A DNA stretch of 64,000 nucleotides from Symbiodinium kawagutii (lineage: Eukaryota; Sar; Dinophyceae; Suessiales; Symbiodiniaceae): positions 88,057 to 152,056 of the forward strand of contig VSDK01011661.1 in NCBI GenBank assembly GCA_009767595.1, given 5' to 3'. The first letter of the stretch is position 1. Every line of letters begins with the position of its first letter. The translations under genes were made by a program, and so were the position numbers. This document shows positions 37,201 through 47,670 of this stretch, one piece after another. The notes beneath the pieces were generated by a model, which worked only from the letters and a program-made list of their open reading frames with translations, made no database searches and was not told the origin of the DNA.

Positions 37201-40200
37201 AAATGATGGTTAAATGATGGTTGGTATACTGGTACATTAGGTTGAATGATGGTTGGTTGGTAGTCAGTACTGGTTTGATAGTGGTGAGTAGTGGTGTGTA
37301 CTGGCTAGTAGTGGTTAGCAAGGCTGACTGCTGGTTGATATACTGGTTCAGTATGATCATGACGAGAGATTTGAAGCCTCCAGGAGACATAGACATAGCT
37401 AGTTGGTGGATTACCAACAAATCCGGGTCATAGATATGGTGGTTTCTCAAAACAGGGAACCGCCCAAAATGGTTGGTTTCATACAATAATGATCGATCTT
37501 AGATGATTCGGGGGTATCTTTGTAGGCTCATTGAAATGAAACAAATCAGGTTGATTTACCTCTTTTTTGGTTCATGGACCCACGGAATTTGAACTAGCAC
37601 AAACCAGCAATTCTTATCTCACTGATGTCTTTTTTGATTTTACAGCTGCGGAGTACCCAAGAACTTGGCCCAGATCTGTCACATCCGATCTGCGCGGCAT
37701 TCTGAATGAAAATCTCGATGCCGATGCCTGCGGAGCTTCCTTACATCTAAGGTAGTTCAATGATGTGTTGGAACTAGGGTACCACTGGTGGCATCGACAA
37801 AGCGAGCTTGTTGAAGGGCCAATGTTCAACTATAGGGGGGTACCAGGCTACCATTTCAAGCATGGCCAACAAAACCACTGCGCAACGAATGATGAGATGC
37901 ATGCGATGTATCCATTGGACAGCCCACGGCCAGGATCGCTGCCACCTGCACTGCAACGTGGCGATTTTGCGCTTCGCTTCACGGCGATGAAGGGCTGGTG
38001 CCTCCCTTGGTAAAATAGTAGGGTCCAACGTGGGACCACCGGGTCGACGCTGGGTTTGGAGCTCGAAAGTCGCCAATCTGTGGTAACAAGTTGCTGTGGC
38101 CATCATCCGCAAGGAGGTTTGGCTTCTACCCAGCCTGTCCCGTAGTTCGTAGTGTGTAGATTGAAGTGGCGAAATGAAACCTATTGAATGCCACAAGCTT
38201 GTGGTGACAGAAGCCAGGCACTAAATGTTTTTTGATCCTTGGTACCTCGAAACCGTTGTCGTCATGAGTGGAGTGACCGTCTCTTGGTGTGGATTCTCGA
38301 TTCCAGGTAACATCCTCCAAACAAACATGCAGGAAAAGAACTAGAAACACCACTTCCTACTGACGCAAGAATCCGTTGCACAAGCTCCCTTTTTTTACAC
38401 CAGCAAAAAATCAAGATTCACATGCCAACAGCAGGGCTTCGATCCTTGGTGTGATCACGAGATTTGAACAGCAGTGGCTTCATTTTTAGATCCCGAGGGA
38501 CTCCAGTGAAATCAATGCGTGTTCAGCAGTGCCGCGCTGGTCGCCACAAGCGCCGGAATTGCCGCGGCTCAACGAGAGAAACTGGTTTGTACAGATTATT
38601 TGCCATGAGTGACCAGCACTTTCCATTGAGAACCATCCACAGGAGATCCACTTGTTCATAAAATCCTTTGTGTTTAATGGTGAATCATCAGCTATTTTCA
38701 TGGTTAAGCCGGTGGCGTGGTGGTTTATCATCTCCACTGATTCACAATCCAATGCTATTAATAAGTAAGTTTCATGCTGTTTTTTTCAGGGTAGAACATG
38801 TCATCTCGTACCATGGTGTGCCGTTTTAAATCATTAGAAGTTTACAAGAAGCACTGTTGGCCATGAACACTAGCCAGTACCAACCATATATATTTTTGGC
38901 CATGAACTCTAGCCAGTACTAACCATCATAATTGAGTACTATACAGATACGATTGACTTTCACTATAGTCAGGTGGCTTAGAACAGAGGGGACCACCTTG
39001 TGCAAACCGTCGCCCGTTTGACATCCCTCATAAGGACTGTGTGCGAGACATCAGCCACCACACTTCAGCCATACATGGATCAGATTACATTTGATTATGA
39101 ACGTATCCAGTAGAGCTGTTACGGACAGGCTGTAGTGATGACGGAAAGCGCTTGAGCGCTTGAAAGTTTTTACCGAAGGCTGGGGGGGGGGGGGGGGGGG
39201 GGGGCAGACTGATTTGCAGAAATTTTGGGTCAAAAATCGACGTTTTACCTGCACGAGAGCGCAATTTTGCAATTTCTTCGCGGGAAAGATTTTTGTTGGG
39301 TGGCCGGGGCCAAGTTGGGCGCCATGTTGGGGCATCAAGAGGCCATGTTTCGGACCATGTCGGGCATGTTGGGCCATGTTGGGACAGAGTTTGGCCCATA
39401 TACGGGTATGCAGGGGACATGTTGAGCCATGTTGGGACCGCCTTTGGTCCATATACGGGTATGCATGGGCCTTGTTGGGACAATCGCGCCTATGTTGGGA
39501 CCATGTCGGCGCATGAAGGGGCTATCTTGGGCAATGTTGGCAAGCCTTTTTGGTCAGAAATGGACGTTCTACCTGCACGAGAGCGTAATTTTGCAATTTC
39601 TTCGCTGCAGCCATGTTGAGCTCGTTCTCGGGCCAAATTGGGCGCCATGTTGGGGTATCAACGGCCCATGTTTGGGACCATTCGGACTATGTCGGGCCAC
39701 GAAAGGACTATGTTGGGGGCCATGTTGGGACAGTCTTGCCCATATATGGGTATGAAGGGGCCATGTTGGGACAGTTTTTGGCCCATATACGGGTATGCAG
39801 GGGCCATGTTGGGCCATGTTGGGACCGCCTTTGGCCCATATACGGGTATACATGGGCCTTGTTGGGACAATCGCGCCCATGTTGGGACCATGTCGGCGCA
39901 TGACGGGGCTATCTTGGGCAATGTTGGCAAGCCTTTTTGGTCAGAAATGGACGTTCTACCTGCACGAGAACGTAATTTTGCAATTTCTTCGCTGCAGCCA
40001 TGTTGGGCTCGTTCTCGGGCCAAATTCGGCGCCATGTTGGGGTATCAAGGGCCTATGTTTCGGACGATTCGGATTATCTGGGGCCATGAAGGGGCCATGT
40101 TGGGGGCCATGTTGGGACAGTCTTTGGTCCGTATACGGGCATGGGCAGGCGAAAGGAGCGTGTTGCGACTGTCTTCCCACCATTATGGGCAGCCTGAAGG

Positions 40201-43200
40201 GGCCATGTTGGGCCATGTTGGGACAGTCTTTGGCCCATATACGGGGTATGCATGGGCCATGTTGGGCCATGTTGAGACAATCTTTGGCCCGTACCAAGTC
40301 GCCATGTTGAGCCATACCGGTCGCTTGCTGAATCACGGTGCCAATTCGAACTGTTTGGGCCATCTTATTTGCAGCTAAGCGTGGTCAAAAATCGATGTTT
40401 TACTTGCACGAGACGGCAAATTCGCAATTTGTTTGTGGGACAGCTTTTTGTTGGCCGAAAGGGGCGTGTTGCGACTGTCCTCGCGCCATGTTGGACAGCA
40501 TGTTGGGGCTCTAGGGCCCATGTTGGGACCATGTAGGGGCATGAAGGGGCCATCTTGGGCCATGTTGGGCTATGTTGGGACAGTCTTTGGCCCGTACACG
40601 CGCATGGGCAGTTTTGTCGGCCGAAAGGGGCGTGTTGCGACTGTCCTCGCGCCATGTTGGGCAGCATGTTGGGGACTCTAGGGCCATGTTGGGACCATGT
40701 CGGGGCATGAAGGGGCCATCTCGCGCCATGTTGGGATGGTGTTTGGCCCGTATACCGGCGTGGGCACTTTTGCAATTTCTTTGTGGGACAGCTTCTTGCC
40801 ATGTTGGGCAGCATGTTGGGGACTCTAGGGCCCATGTTGGGACCATGTAGGGGCATGAAGGGGCCATCTTGGGCCATGTATTTTTGTTGATCTCTGATGA
40901 CAGAACCTCACCGGGAGGGATTGGTGGTTTCTTGGGCCATGAAATGCAAAAAGACTTACGTTGCGCGCTTTCCGTGATGTTCCAACCTGGTTCGCAGTTT
41001 TTATGCGATGCTCCTGCTCAATGGTTGGACTAGAACAAATATATGAGTACAGTTCATGTTAGCTATTAGTTATTAGTGAAAGTAGTGCAAGGCCCTACTT
41101 TGCTTCCTGGTATGGTTTATCCGAGCGTTGTTAGTGGATGGCCATTGCAGATGCTAGCCTTGAGCTTTGGGCTTTTAAGCACCTGTTTCCAGACAACAGG
41201 AATGCTGTTGAGCTGCGGCTTCAAGGCTATGAATGTGAAGTGATTGCATGCGTTGCGAGCGCTTGAAAGCTTCAAAATGCTGTTGCGGCTCCAGTTGAAT
41301 CAACACTCCCAGCGATGCAAAGTTCATATGTAGATGTTATCCCTGCAATTCGAAGTTCAGACGCTGGGGTCAATTCTGATTTTTTCGATCATGCACCGCT
41401 GGACCTTGGCCCCACTTGGTGATGCCATGGGCAGCGGTTCATGGGGAGCTGCGCTATTGGACTTCGCTGGATTTGGTTGGTTACAAATTGGTAAACCATC
41501 CCCTTCCAATGGAAAATCCATAATTTGTTCAAGGGCAAAAAGATTAGTTTACCAGAGAGACTATGAATTTTTGATAGGGCAATGGGAATCAATGGAAGAG
41601 CGACATCATTTTTAGACCACTTTTTTTTAGATGCTGTTTTCCATTGCTATGTATTGACTGCAAGGGGGTCGGGTCATGCTGCATAGCACACAGACATGGG
41701 CATAGCCCATACGCCGGAACAAGGTCAGCCACAGTGGATGAACATCTCAATGCATATCATCGGTAAACAGAAATAACCATACATAGTTGCATCAATCATC
41801 ATTAGTCATCATTAGTTACTAGTTAGCATGAATCAATCATTCTTAGCCATCAACATTCATCATTGTTCATCATGATCTCACATTCAACATTTTGCAGCAT
41901 CATTGACGTTTATAAAGAGCATCCTTCGCCAGTATTGACCATGACTTATCATCCCATGTTTAGCGAAAATCACCGTTGAGAATCGTAAATAACCATGACA
42001 ATAGCAATGATTATGCTCGAGCATTTTGGGCCTTGTTACCCTTTGGTAATGAGCTCCACTAGATGACTGAGAAGTTGCCATAAAGGTAAACTATCTGAAC
42101 ACTGTGGATCAATTAGTCTTGCTTTTTAATGTTATATGAAGGTTTCTGAAAATAGGGGAAGCCCAAAATGGATGGTTTACTACCTGTCAATGATGAATCA
42201 GATGATTTGCTGGCTCCCCAAACTGGCTTGACAAGCACCCATATATAAGCACAGGGAAATCATCACTCAACATCCTTAGCATGTTCTCCACAGCAGTCAG
42301 GAGCTTCACCCCGCTTTTGATCCAGGTGCCGTTGGTCTCCGAGGTACCGAGACAGTTCACGGTGGTTCATCATGATTAGCGACTGTGCAGATTGGGAATT
42401 GATCTCATGCAGATGGTTGATAGTTGATGGTGATTCTTGATGGTTGATGGTGATAGTTGATGGTTTATTGATTTGATGGTTGATAGTTGATGGTGATTCT
42501 TGATAGTTGATGGTGATAGTTGATGGTTTGTTGATTTGATGGTTGATAGTTGATGGTGATTCTTGATGGTTGATGGTGATAGTTGATGGTTTATTGATAT
42601 GGTGGTTGATAGTTGATGGTGCAAAGTGATACCCCTCAGTTGTAAGCTGGGTAAGATTATGGATATGTGTGCCATGGCAGGTAGTTAGCCTATAGTTATA
42701 ACCAAAGTTGTGGAGCCATTTCACCATGGAAATGTGTGACACAACTAACTGGGGGGCATTTCTTTGTGCTTGATGATGTTTGCTGAAGGTTCCTTCTGCT
42801 TGACGAGCTGGCTGACGTTTCTGGTCACTGCTGGTCTGATTGATTTCTAGGATCCACCGTTCAGGCTTCCAATCAATTGCAATGTTTAGGATGATCTGTA
42901 AAGGAATAGTAATCAACTGACAATCTAGCAGCAGTGGTTGAGTATGAAGGATCTCCAGTTCGAAACGCTGATCATTGTGGCATCAGTTGTTTTGAGTCGC
43001 AACGTGCTTTTTCGCGTGCAACGACGCGGGGCGAAGGGCGATCTCGGGTTATCAGCCACGGATGTCACGTCCTTCACGAAGCTGCCAGGTGTCACGTGCC
43101 CTGGGCTTGGAAGCGCTTCCAGTGATGGCTTATGGATGGCCCTTCTGGGCGTCGTTTGCTCGGGCATGTCATGAGTCCCATGATATCCCATGTACATGCA

Positions 43201-44604
43201 AGAACTTGGGTGATGAAGAAGCCAACCCAGCCAAAACCAATCCAACTTGGATGTGCACTTGGGGTTACCATGAGCCCCATGAGAAAGGTTGAAAGCCCTA
43301 CAACCATGGTCAGTAGCAAGTAAGTAAGTGGGGGTGCACATCCGACGTCCAGCAACCCACCCTTTCCACCCAACCGGCCTCAATCCCCAAGCCAAGCCAA
43401 CCAAGAGCTTGCTTCAGGCAGAAGTGGCAGCGGCCAGTGCCCTACTGGAGGCGTGGCGGAGACGTGGCTATGTCAACAACTATGGCTGTATGTGTTTCTT
43501 TTCATGTGACTTAAATGTTTTGAGTAGCTGGATGTCGTTCATTGACTCAACTGATTTGACTGACTTTTTTTTATGATGCTACGACAGGATGATGAACATC
43601 CAGTGCTGTACAAAACCCCAGTGTTTCAATGGAATGGGTCCCGGGAACGAAGGCTTACTCACGACTCGACCATTCCTCGGGAGCGAAAAGTCTCAACAAA
43701 ATGGAACACGTAAACATCCCAAATGGTTGGTGGTTTTAAACTCTTTTTTCCGCTAGTAATCAAAATACTATTCTGGCTGGTGGTTCTATTTGTTTATTTT
43801 CCCTAGTAATCATTAACGAATGGTTGCTTGACTGATATTTTTGATAGGGGTTGAAACCACCAACCAGCCAACGAAGGTACCAGGTGGACGCCAGTATCTA
43901 GTTAATGAGTGGGTTAGTTCACTGGGCAGCTTCCAGAGCTGGTGTCCCAGCTAAGTCAGGGTTTTATAGTGGTTAACTATGGTTAATGACGGCCTATAAC
44001 CATGAATGGTGGTTAATCATAGGGGATGATAACCAACAATACTGGTTGAACTCCTAAGGAAAGGTATAATGCTGTATCTTGTTTTCGACGGCACAACAAG
44101 ACTGCTTCGTGAATGGGCGACCGATGCCCAACCACTGACGTGAGCATATCAATTGGGACACCTTGCAAGTTAATTTAGAATGATGTGCTGCATTGTACAG
44201 TTTGTGGTCATGCACCTACCTTTCGGTAAAGGGCATGATCGTCGGGCGCCTGCACTGTCCGAGTTGTGCGTGAACAATACTGGTTGAACAACTACAATTG
44301 TTGGTGGTTTGATTGACATGTTTCATCTTCCCCAGTGATGTATCAACAATGTATCAACACATGGTTGGTTGACCTGCGCCCATTTTTCATGGACTGATGA
44401 CCAACCACCAATCAGAACACCTGTAGTTGCTGCTGTCAGCTGTAGCCATCCCGTGAGCCGCGGTGCTGTTGGACTCAGGCAGAAGCGTCCAGACTGCCTG
44501 ACATCCAGACTCAGGCGCCCGACATGTCATGGTCTGTTCAGTTCGCCATGGTGGTACCAACCATCCAGTTGTGAAACCTTCGCCATTAGCGGGAAATCAC
44601 AACC
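34175..44604 (+). CDS. Gene B: split gene, product unrecognised
   Basis: Exons at 34175, 34380, 38692, 41435, 42294, 42959, 43418, 43588, 44059 and 44515 are open on the + strand. From 38692 to 44604 eight exons join in phase. The encoded stretch starts with Trp-rich WWFIISTDSQSNAIN. It then has hydrophobic segments (LLDFAGFAVRSFTPLLIQVP; FETLIIVASVVLS) that could be one or two membrane helices, a basic turn RVQRRGAKG, an amphipathic helix AEVAAASALLEAWRRRG and a charged region. No family was recognised. Start and end were not found, and exons between 34481 and 38692 are uncertain. Introns carry F1, F4, a 63-bp minisatellite and the large repeat at 39.2-40.9 kb. Confidence 0.42.
34380..34481 (+). 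CDS. Gene B candidate exon
   Basis: GCCAG|C in phase 2 reads ATPWYPRTQGLQPGQVKKEL, then VPGRHENVSHQDS, with the donor CA|GTTGGC. Composition is polar and coding-like. Confidence 0.42.
34550..34700 (+). repeat. 96-bp partial tandem duplication
   Basis: AGGGGATAATCGACCAACAA followed by CAATGGT occurs at about 34556 and again at about 34652, with GCAATAATA and AGCTGGTA flanks also repeated. Confidence 0.75.
34752..34866 (-). mobile_element. F3 element, reverse orientation
   Basis: TGGCTATGGGTCAATATTGA ... GGGTTTTGACCCACAGCCA. Confidence 0.85.
37435..37540 (+). mobile_element. F1 element lacking its right end
   Basis: GGTGGTTTCTCAAAACAGGG, core ATGGTTGGTTTCATACAATA, then GATTCGGGGGTATC; the terminal GAGAAACC is gone. 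Confidence 0.65.
37646..37751 (+). CDS. Exon candidate with strong acceptor
   Basis: A pyrimidine-rich tract runs into TTTTACAG|CT. The frame reads AAEYPRTWPRSVTSDLRGIL, then NENLDADACGASLHL, ending at AAG|GTAGTT just before TAG. It may belong to gene B; phases with neighbours are unresolved. Confidence 0.4.
37847..38012 (+). CDS. Exon candidate, frame uncertain
   Basis: After CCAG|G one + frame reads to TAA and contains MYPLDSPRPGSLPPALQRGD. A second frame continues the exon at 37751 in phase for only 15 codons (RLPFQAWPTKPLRNE). Both cannot be right. Confidence 0.3.
38692..38764 (+). CDS. Gene B exon with consensus donor
   Basis: CATCAG|CT, reading IFMVKPVAWWFIISTDSQSN, then AIN and GTAAGT at 38765. 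It ends in phase 2, matching 41435. Confidence 0.5.
39182..39204. repeat. 23-base G homopolymer
   Basis: An uninterrupted run of G directly before the higher-order repeat block. Confidence 0.98.
39225..40880 (+). repeat. Higher-order repeat of GGGCCATGTTGGGAC words
   Basis: The region is built of GGGCCATGTTGGGAC, TTTGGCCCATATACGGGTAT and related words. A longer module starting GTCAGA(A)ATGGACGTTCTAC with CTGCACGAGAGCGTAATTTT begins at about 39230, 39549, 39935 and 40385, with a part copy at 40765, giving a spacing of roughly 320-450 bp. Several frames on both strands stay open (up to 246 codons). This follows from the repeat words and is not evidence of a protein. Confidence 0.9.
41435..41475 (+). 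CDS. Gene B short exon
   Basis: GGCAG|C, reading GSWGAALLDFAGF, ending G|GTTGGT. Phase 2 in and phase 1 out, matching 38764 and 42294. Other frames are open, so the phase chain decides. Confidence 0.42.
42134..42244 (+). mobile_element. F1 element just before a gene B exon
   Basis: AAGGTTTCTGAAAATAGGGG ... GGCTCCCCAAACTGGCTTGA, then AAGCACCCATATA. Confidence 0.7.
42294..42343 (+). CDS. Gene B exon, hydrophobic
   Basis: CCACAG|CA, reading VRSFTPLLIQVPLVSE, donor GAG|GTACCG in phase 0. Confidence 0.5.
42413..42612. repeat. 63-bp minisatellite, about three copies
   Basis: Units of GATGGTTGATAGTTGATGGT plus GATTCTTGATGG and neighbours repeat every 63 bp inside a gene B intron. The 217-codon minus frame across it reflects the repeat (INHQINKPSTITINHQESPS). 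Confidence 0.88.
42959..43090 (+). CDS. Gene B exon, possible membrane helix and basic turn
   Basis: CTCCAG|TTC in phase 0. It reads FETLIIVASVVLSRNVLFRV, then QRRGAKGDLGLSATDV and SFTKLPG, followed by GT|GTCACG-type donor options. Forty-four codons, phase 0 out. Confidence 0.5.
43418..43471 (+). CDS. Gene B exon, amphipathic helix
   Basis: CTTCAG|GCA, reading AEVAAASALLEAWRRRGY, donor TAT|GTCAAC; phase 0 both sides. Confidence 0.5.
43588..43709 (+). CDS. Gene B exon, charged
   Basis: CGACAG|GAT, reading DDEHPVLYKTPVFQWNGSRE, then RRLTHDSTIPRERKVSTKWN, ending AC|GTAAAC. The frame would stop at that TAA without splicing. Phase 0 in, phase 2 out. Confidence 0.58.
43724..43868 (+). mobile_element. 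F4 elements (one full, one left end)
   Basis: ATGGTTGGTGGTTTTAAAC at 43724 and a full copy from CTGGCTGGTGGTTCTATTTG (43773) to GGTTGAAACCACCAACCAG. Both lie inside the intron 43710-44058. Confidence 0.75.
44059..44139 (+). CDS. Gene B exon
   Basis: CCTAAG|G, reading KGIMLYLVFDGTTRLLREWA, then TDAQPLT, donor AC|GTGAGC. Phase 2 in and out, exactly completing the Thr codon left by 43709. Confidence 0.58.
44297..44418 (+). mobile_element. F4 inverted-repeat element
   Basis: ATTGTTGGTGGTTTGATTGA ... GATGACCAACCACCAATCAG. Confidence 0.75.
44515..44604 (+). CDS. Gene B exon, last in the chain
   Basis: ACTCAG|G in phase 2, reading RPTCHGLFSSPWWYQPSSCE, then TFAISGKSQ, donor CC|GTAACT before an in-frame TAA. 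Confidence 0.45.
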
Positions 44605-45231
44605 GTAACTTGGGTGTACACCAGTCTTCTACAATCTAGAGCCTGAATGTCCTTCCATTTGGAAGGCCGTATGTAAATTACATCCTTATGGTCAAATTAG
44701 TCAAATTACTGACTGGATACCCATAGATTGGAAAGAGATCCAGCGGAATAAGCTCCCTATGTTTGATGGAGAAGCACTGGCCACTTAGGGCAAGTGGGGG
44801 GGGTTGCTCTATGGATCTGACATTAAGACGATATATCCATGATATACACTGAAAGAATTAACAACAAACAACATGTGTCACACATACTTGAATATCTACA
44901 GGCCAGCTAAAAGTCGCTCAGTAATCTAGCAGGGAATTTGACGCAGGGATATGAGGCTATGATGGTTGTCAGTTGTCACTGTTAAATCAGCTGGCTCTAC
45001 GTGATCACAATCAAGAATGCGCAACAATTATGGGGATGAGCGGGAGCCAACTGTCACTAATCATGAAATCCATTGCCACTGCCACCGATTCAGCTGTGCT
45101 TGTGCACAGCACTTTGTCGATGATAAGCCGCGACTTTTGTGTGTAACTCAGCAGTTGTGAGGTTTTTTCAGTGGTGGTTGGCTTGGCACTTGCAGTCAGA
45201 AGAGGTCTGTTTTCGTCCTGACTCGAGTCGA

Positions 45232-45335
45232 TTTGGGTGCTTCTCCAAATGGGGGACCCCGAATTTGTTGGTTTATCACTATAAAAATAGTGAATATGAC
45301 GGATGACTTTTTGGGGACCCCTATTTTGAAAAAAG
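45232..45335 (+). mobile_element. F1 inverted-repeat element
   Basis: GGGTGCTTCTCCAAATGGGG ... GGACCCCTATTTTGAAAAAA. Confidence 0.75.
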
Positions 45336-45740
45336 ACATTTACAGAAAAAACAGTTGCATGAAATCCTCAAGTACTTGTGTAATTATAATGCTAGATAGA
45401 GATCAAGCCAACACAGTATGACTTTAACGTGGTTTAGTAGTAACCATGTCCTTTTAATGTGGTTTAGTAGTAGCCATGTCCGGGACCAGCACATGCTTAG
45501 TTCAACATGAACTCCTACAAATGCTTATTTCAACATCACCCCTGACCGAAATGATAAATCACAGAAGTATTGTGCTTTCCACCTCCATTGCTGACCTCAG
45601 AATTGGCATTTCAAGCTGCTGAGTTAATGAGGTCCCAAAAGGTGTTGCCATCACTGAATGAGGTCCCAAAAGGTGTTCCCCTCATACTAATCAACGGTTG
45701 GAACAACTTCAGGAGCAACAATAACTACTAGTACCACTTC

Positions 45741-45748
45741 TCCCACTA

Positions 45749-45792
<44 letters not shown>

Positions 45793-45835
45793 ACTACTGT
45801 TGTTGTTCCTACGACTACTACTACTGACTATTACT
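45741..45835. repeat. ACT / GCT trinucleotide array
   Basis: ACT units switching to GCT, then back to ACT and GTT. Confidence 0.93.
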
Positions 45836-45977
45836 ATTCCTACTGGTATTGGTAACAGTACCACTGCCACCATTGTTACCTGCACTTCCACAGGGTGTTG
45901 ACCTCGGCTCAGCTTGGCTCATGCCAAAGGGACCCGTTTATGGTGGGTCCCCATGGGACACAGCATTGACAGGGCGA

Positions 45978-46143
45978 TTCGTTTCTCAAGTCATAGGGGT
46001 ATCCCCAGTTATTATCTTTTGTATTGGTAAATTCAATGTAGTGATGAACCAACCATTAGTGATAAACCACACATTTGAAATGTTAACCATTCGTAGTGAT
46101 AAATCAACTATTTTGGGGTACCCCTATTTTGAAAAACCACCAT
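45978..46143 (+). mobile_element. F1 element with internal duplication
   Basis: TTTCTCAAGTCATAGGGGTA ... GGTACCCCTATTTTGAAAAA. The centre holds two copies of an AACCATTNGTAGTGATAAA-like segment, making it longer than usual. Confidence 0.75.
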
Positions 46144-46169
46144 GATATGTGCAAACACCATGGCTTCAG

Positions 46170-46274
46170 CTTGCTGAACTGATGCCCATCTTTTGTTGGA
46201 AGTCCGACAGCGCTCAGGTCCGTGCTAAGAATGGCCTGTTTTTGTTGGTCCATGTGGGCACCTCCTACGTTGAA
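46170..46274 (+). CDS. Exon with consensus donor, product unknown
   Basis: GCTTCAG|CTT, 35 codons in phase 0, reading LAELMPIFCWKSDSAQVRAK, then NGLFLLVHVGTSYVE, ending at GTAAGT. It could continue gene B or begin another gene. Confidence 0.52.
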
Positions 46275-46433
46275 GTAAGTTGCCTAGGATCATTTCTCGC
46301 AGTCATAGGGGTTGATCACCTTGCCAAAGCATCATGAAACCAGCATAAATCCACAGTTTCCAAATCATTTCACCATCAACTGTGCATATGGCTAGCAACA
46401 ACGAGATCAACAAATCAGCTATAGCAGCTACAG

Positions 46434-46500
46434 TTGGCTTTGGGGTCGCAGCTTCCGCGCTGTAGCACGACGCTTCCAATGTCTCCGATGGTGGATCCTG
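46434..46500 (+). CDS. Candidate exon following 46274
   Basis: CTACAG|TTG in phase 0, reading LALGSQLPRCSTTLPMSPMV, then DPG, donor G|GTGGCC. The minus strand (95 codons, 46303-46590) is open as well, so strand is not certain. Confidence 0.33.
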
Positions 46501-46838
46501 GTGGCCATGGGTGCTCCCTTCTATAGAAGGAAGCGGGGCAGGCGTGGCGGTGAATCGCTGAAATTGCTTGGGCTGGAAGTGGGGGGCCAAGGTTCCCCAT
46601 AGAACAAGCTACTTAGGTGGCGTGCCTATGCAAAACTGATCATGAACTGTTAGTGAAGGTTACTATCCATATTGCTGATTAGTAGCAGATTGCAGTGGCA
46701 CAGATCCAAACATGTGGTTTTGCAGTGTTGATTGGCCAGAGATGTCAGGTATCCAGCTTGATCGGAGTGCACATGAAGATCTGAATGTGTGCCATATACT
46801 GAGATTGGCAACCACTTGATGAAGAACCATTCATGCTG

Positions 46839-46955
46839 CTGGTGGATTTTAAAAATGGAGGACCACCCAAAGTTACTGAATGGTTCGTTTCTTACAATAC
46901 ATGACTACTATCAGTGGATGATTTTGGGGTTCCCTGTTTTGAGAAACCCCCATAT
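46839..46955 (+). mobile_element. F1 inverted-repeat element
   Basis: GGTGGATTTTAAAAATGGAG ... GTTCCCTGTTTTGAGAAACC. Confidence 0.7.
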
Positions 46956-47079
46956 CCATACGCGTACTTTAGATATGATCAACGATCAATCATTACCATA
47001 CACCATGATTTTCACTGTTGAACTGTGATATGTTATTTTGCCATATTTTCCAAATTGTAATTGCTATATAACTAAATCG

Positions 47080-47128
47080 TTGGTTGACTAATATGTATTA
47101 TGACGGAGTGGTTCAAGCACCAACCAGT
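47080..47128 (+). mobile_element. F4 right half
   Basis: GTTGGTTGACTAATATG then GAGTGGTTCAAGCACCAACC; the left end is missing or unrecognisable. Confidence 0.5.
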
Positions 47129-47487
47129 ATTAGAATCGCTATTAGCCATCATCATGATTATCACTTTCCAGTATTCATCGTCAATTATGATGGTGATACT
47201 GATCATTATCACTTTCCTCATTCTATTATTAACCATCATCATCTTTAATAATGTCTAATCATTGATTAGCTATCATTATTCGAATCACCAATAGCCATCA
47301 TTAATCATTAATCACTCTTAACCATTAGTAAAAATTTAATCACCCTACTTATCAACTATAAATTAAACCATCACCTTATCAACTACTTAATCACCCATTA
47401 GTAAAAATTACTTAACCATTATAACTATTACCTAGGGAAGCCATTAATTAATCACTCATTGTAGGGCTGGCTTCACAAGCACCCAAG

Positions 47488-47634
47488 CAGAAGCCCCCGT
47501 GATGGATCACGTCTCCGCTCGGCCGCTAGCGGCGACGCTGCGGAGGTCCTCGGCGGAGGATGCGGCGGATGCCAAGCGCTGGCGCTCCAGCGCGAGGCGT
47601 CGAGTCGTGGATCGGAGCTGATGCGTGAAACGAA
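47488..47634 (+). CDS. GC-rich exon candidate beside the satellite
   Basis: A sharply GC-rich block in AT-rich surroundings. One frame reads MDHVSARPLAATLRRSSAED and ends in TGA at 47619-47621. Another runs through to AAG|GTGGTA (ends SSRGSELMRETK). The frame cannot be decided, but the GC contrast matches other exons of the window. Confidence 0.42.
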
Positions 47635-47670
47635 GGTGGTAACAACTCATGGTGGATAGGCCATGGTTAA

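Larger units (their letters stand above)
34867..38691. other. Probable intron DNA of gene B with uncertain exons
   Basis: Mostly AT-rich. Candidate coding pieces are 35087-35383 (minus, 98 codons with a hydrophobic run ALLLQVTLFVLNY), 36975-37046 (+, GGLDHVHEDALRTIRAVALL), 37646-37751 and 37880-38012. An F1 copy lies at 37435-37540. Degenerate TAGTGGTT words fill 37090-37350. Confidence 0.4.

Noticed and set aside
38692..38764. RRM strand-3 reading of the WWFIIS exon
   Set aside because: The phase chain places it before hydrophobic exons instead of RRM-type sequence, so the RRM idea was dropped.
39638..40378. 246-codon + frame and long minus frames
   Set aside because: The repeat word GGGCCATGTTGGGAC leaves both strands open; no start context, splice sites or non-repeat residues support a protein.
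42263..42916. 217-codon minus frame
   Set aside because: Its centre is the 63-bp minisatellite, and the + strand carries exons that join in phase on either side.
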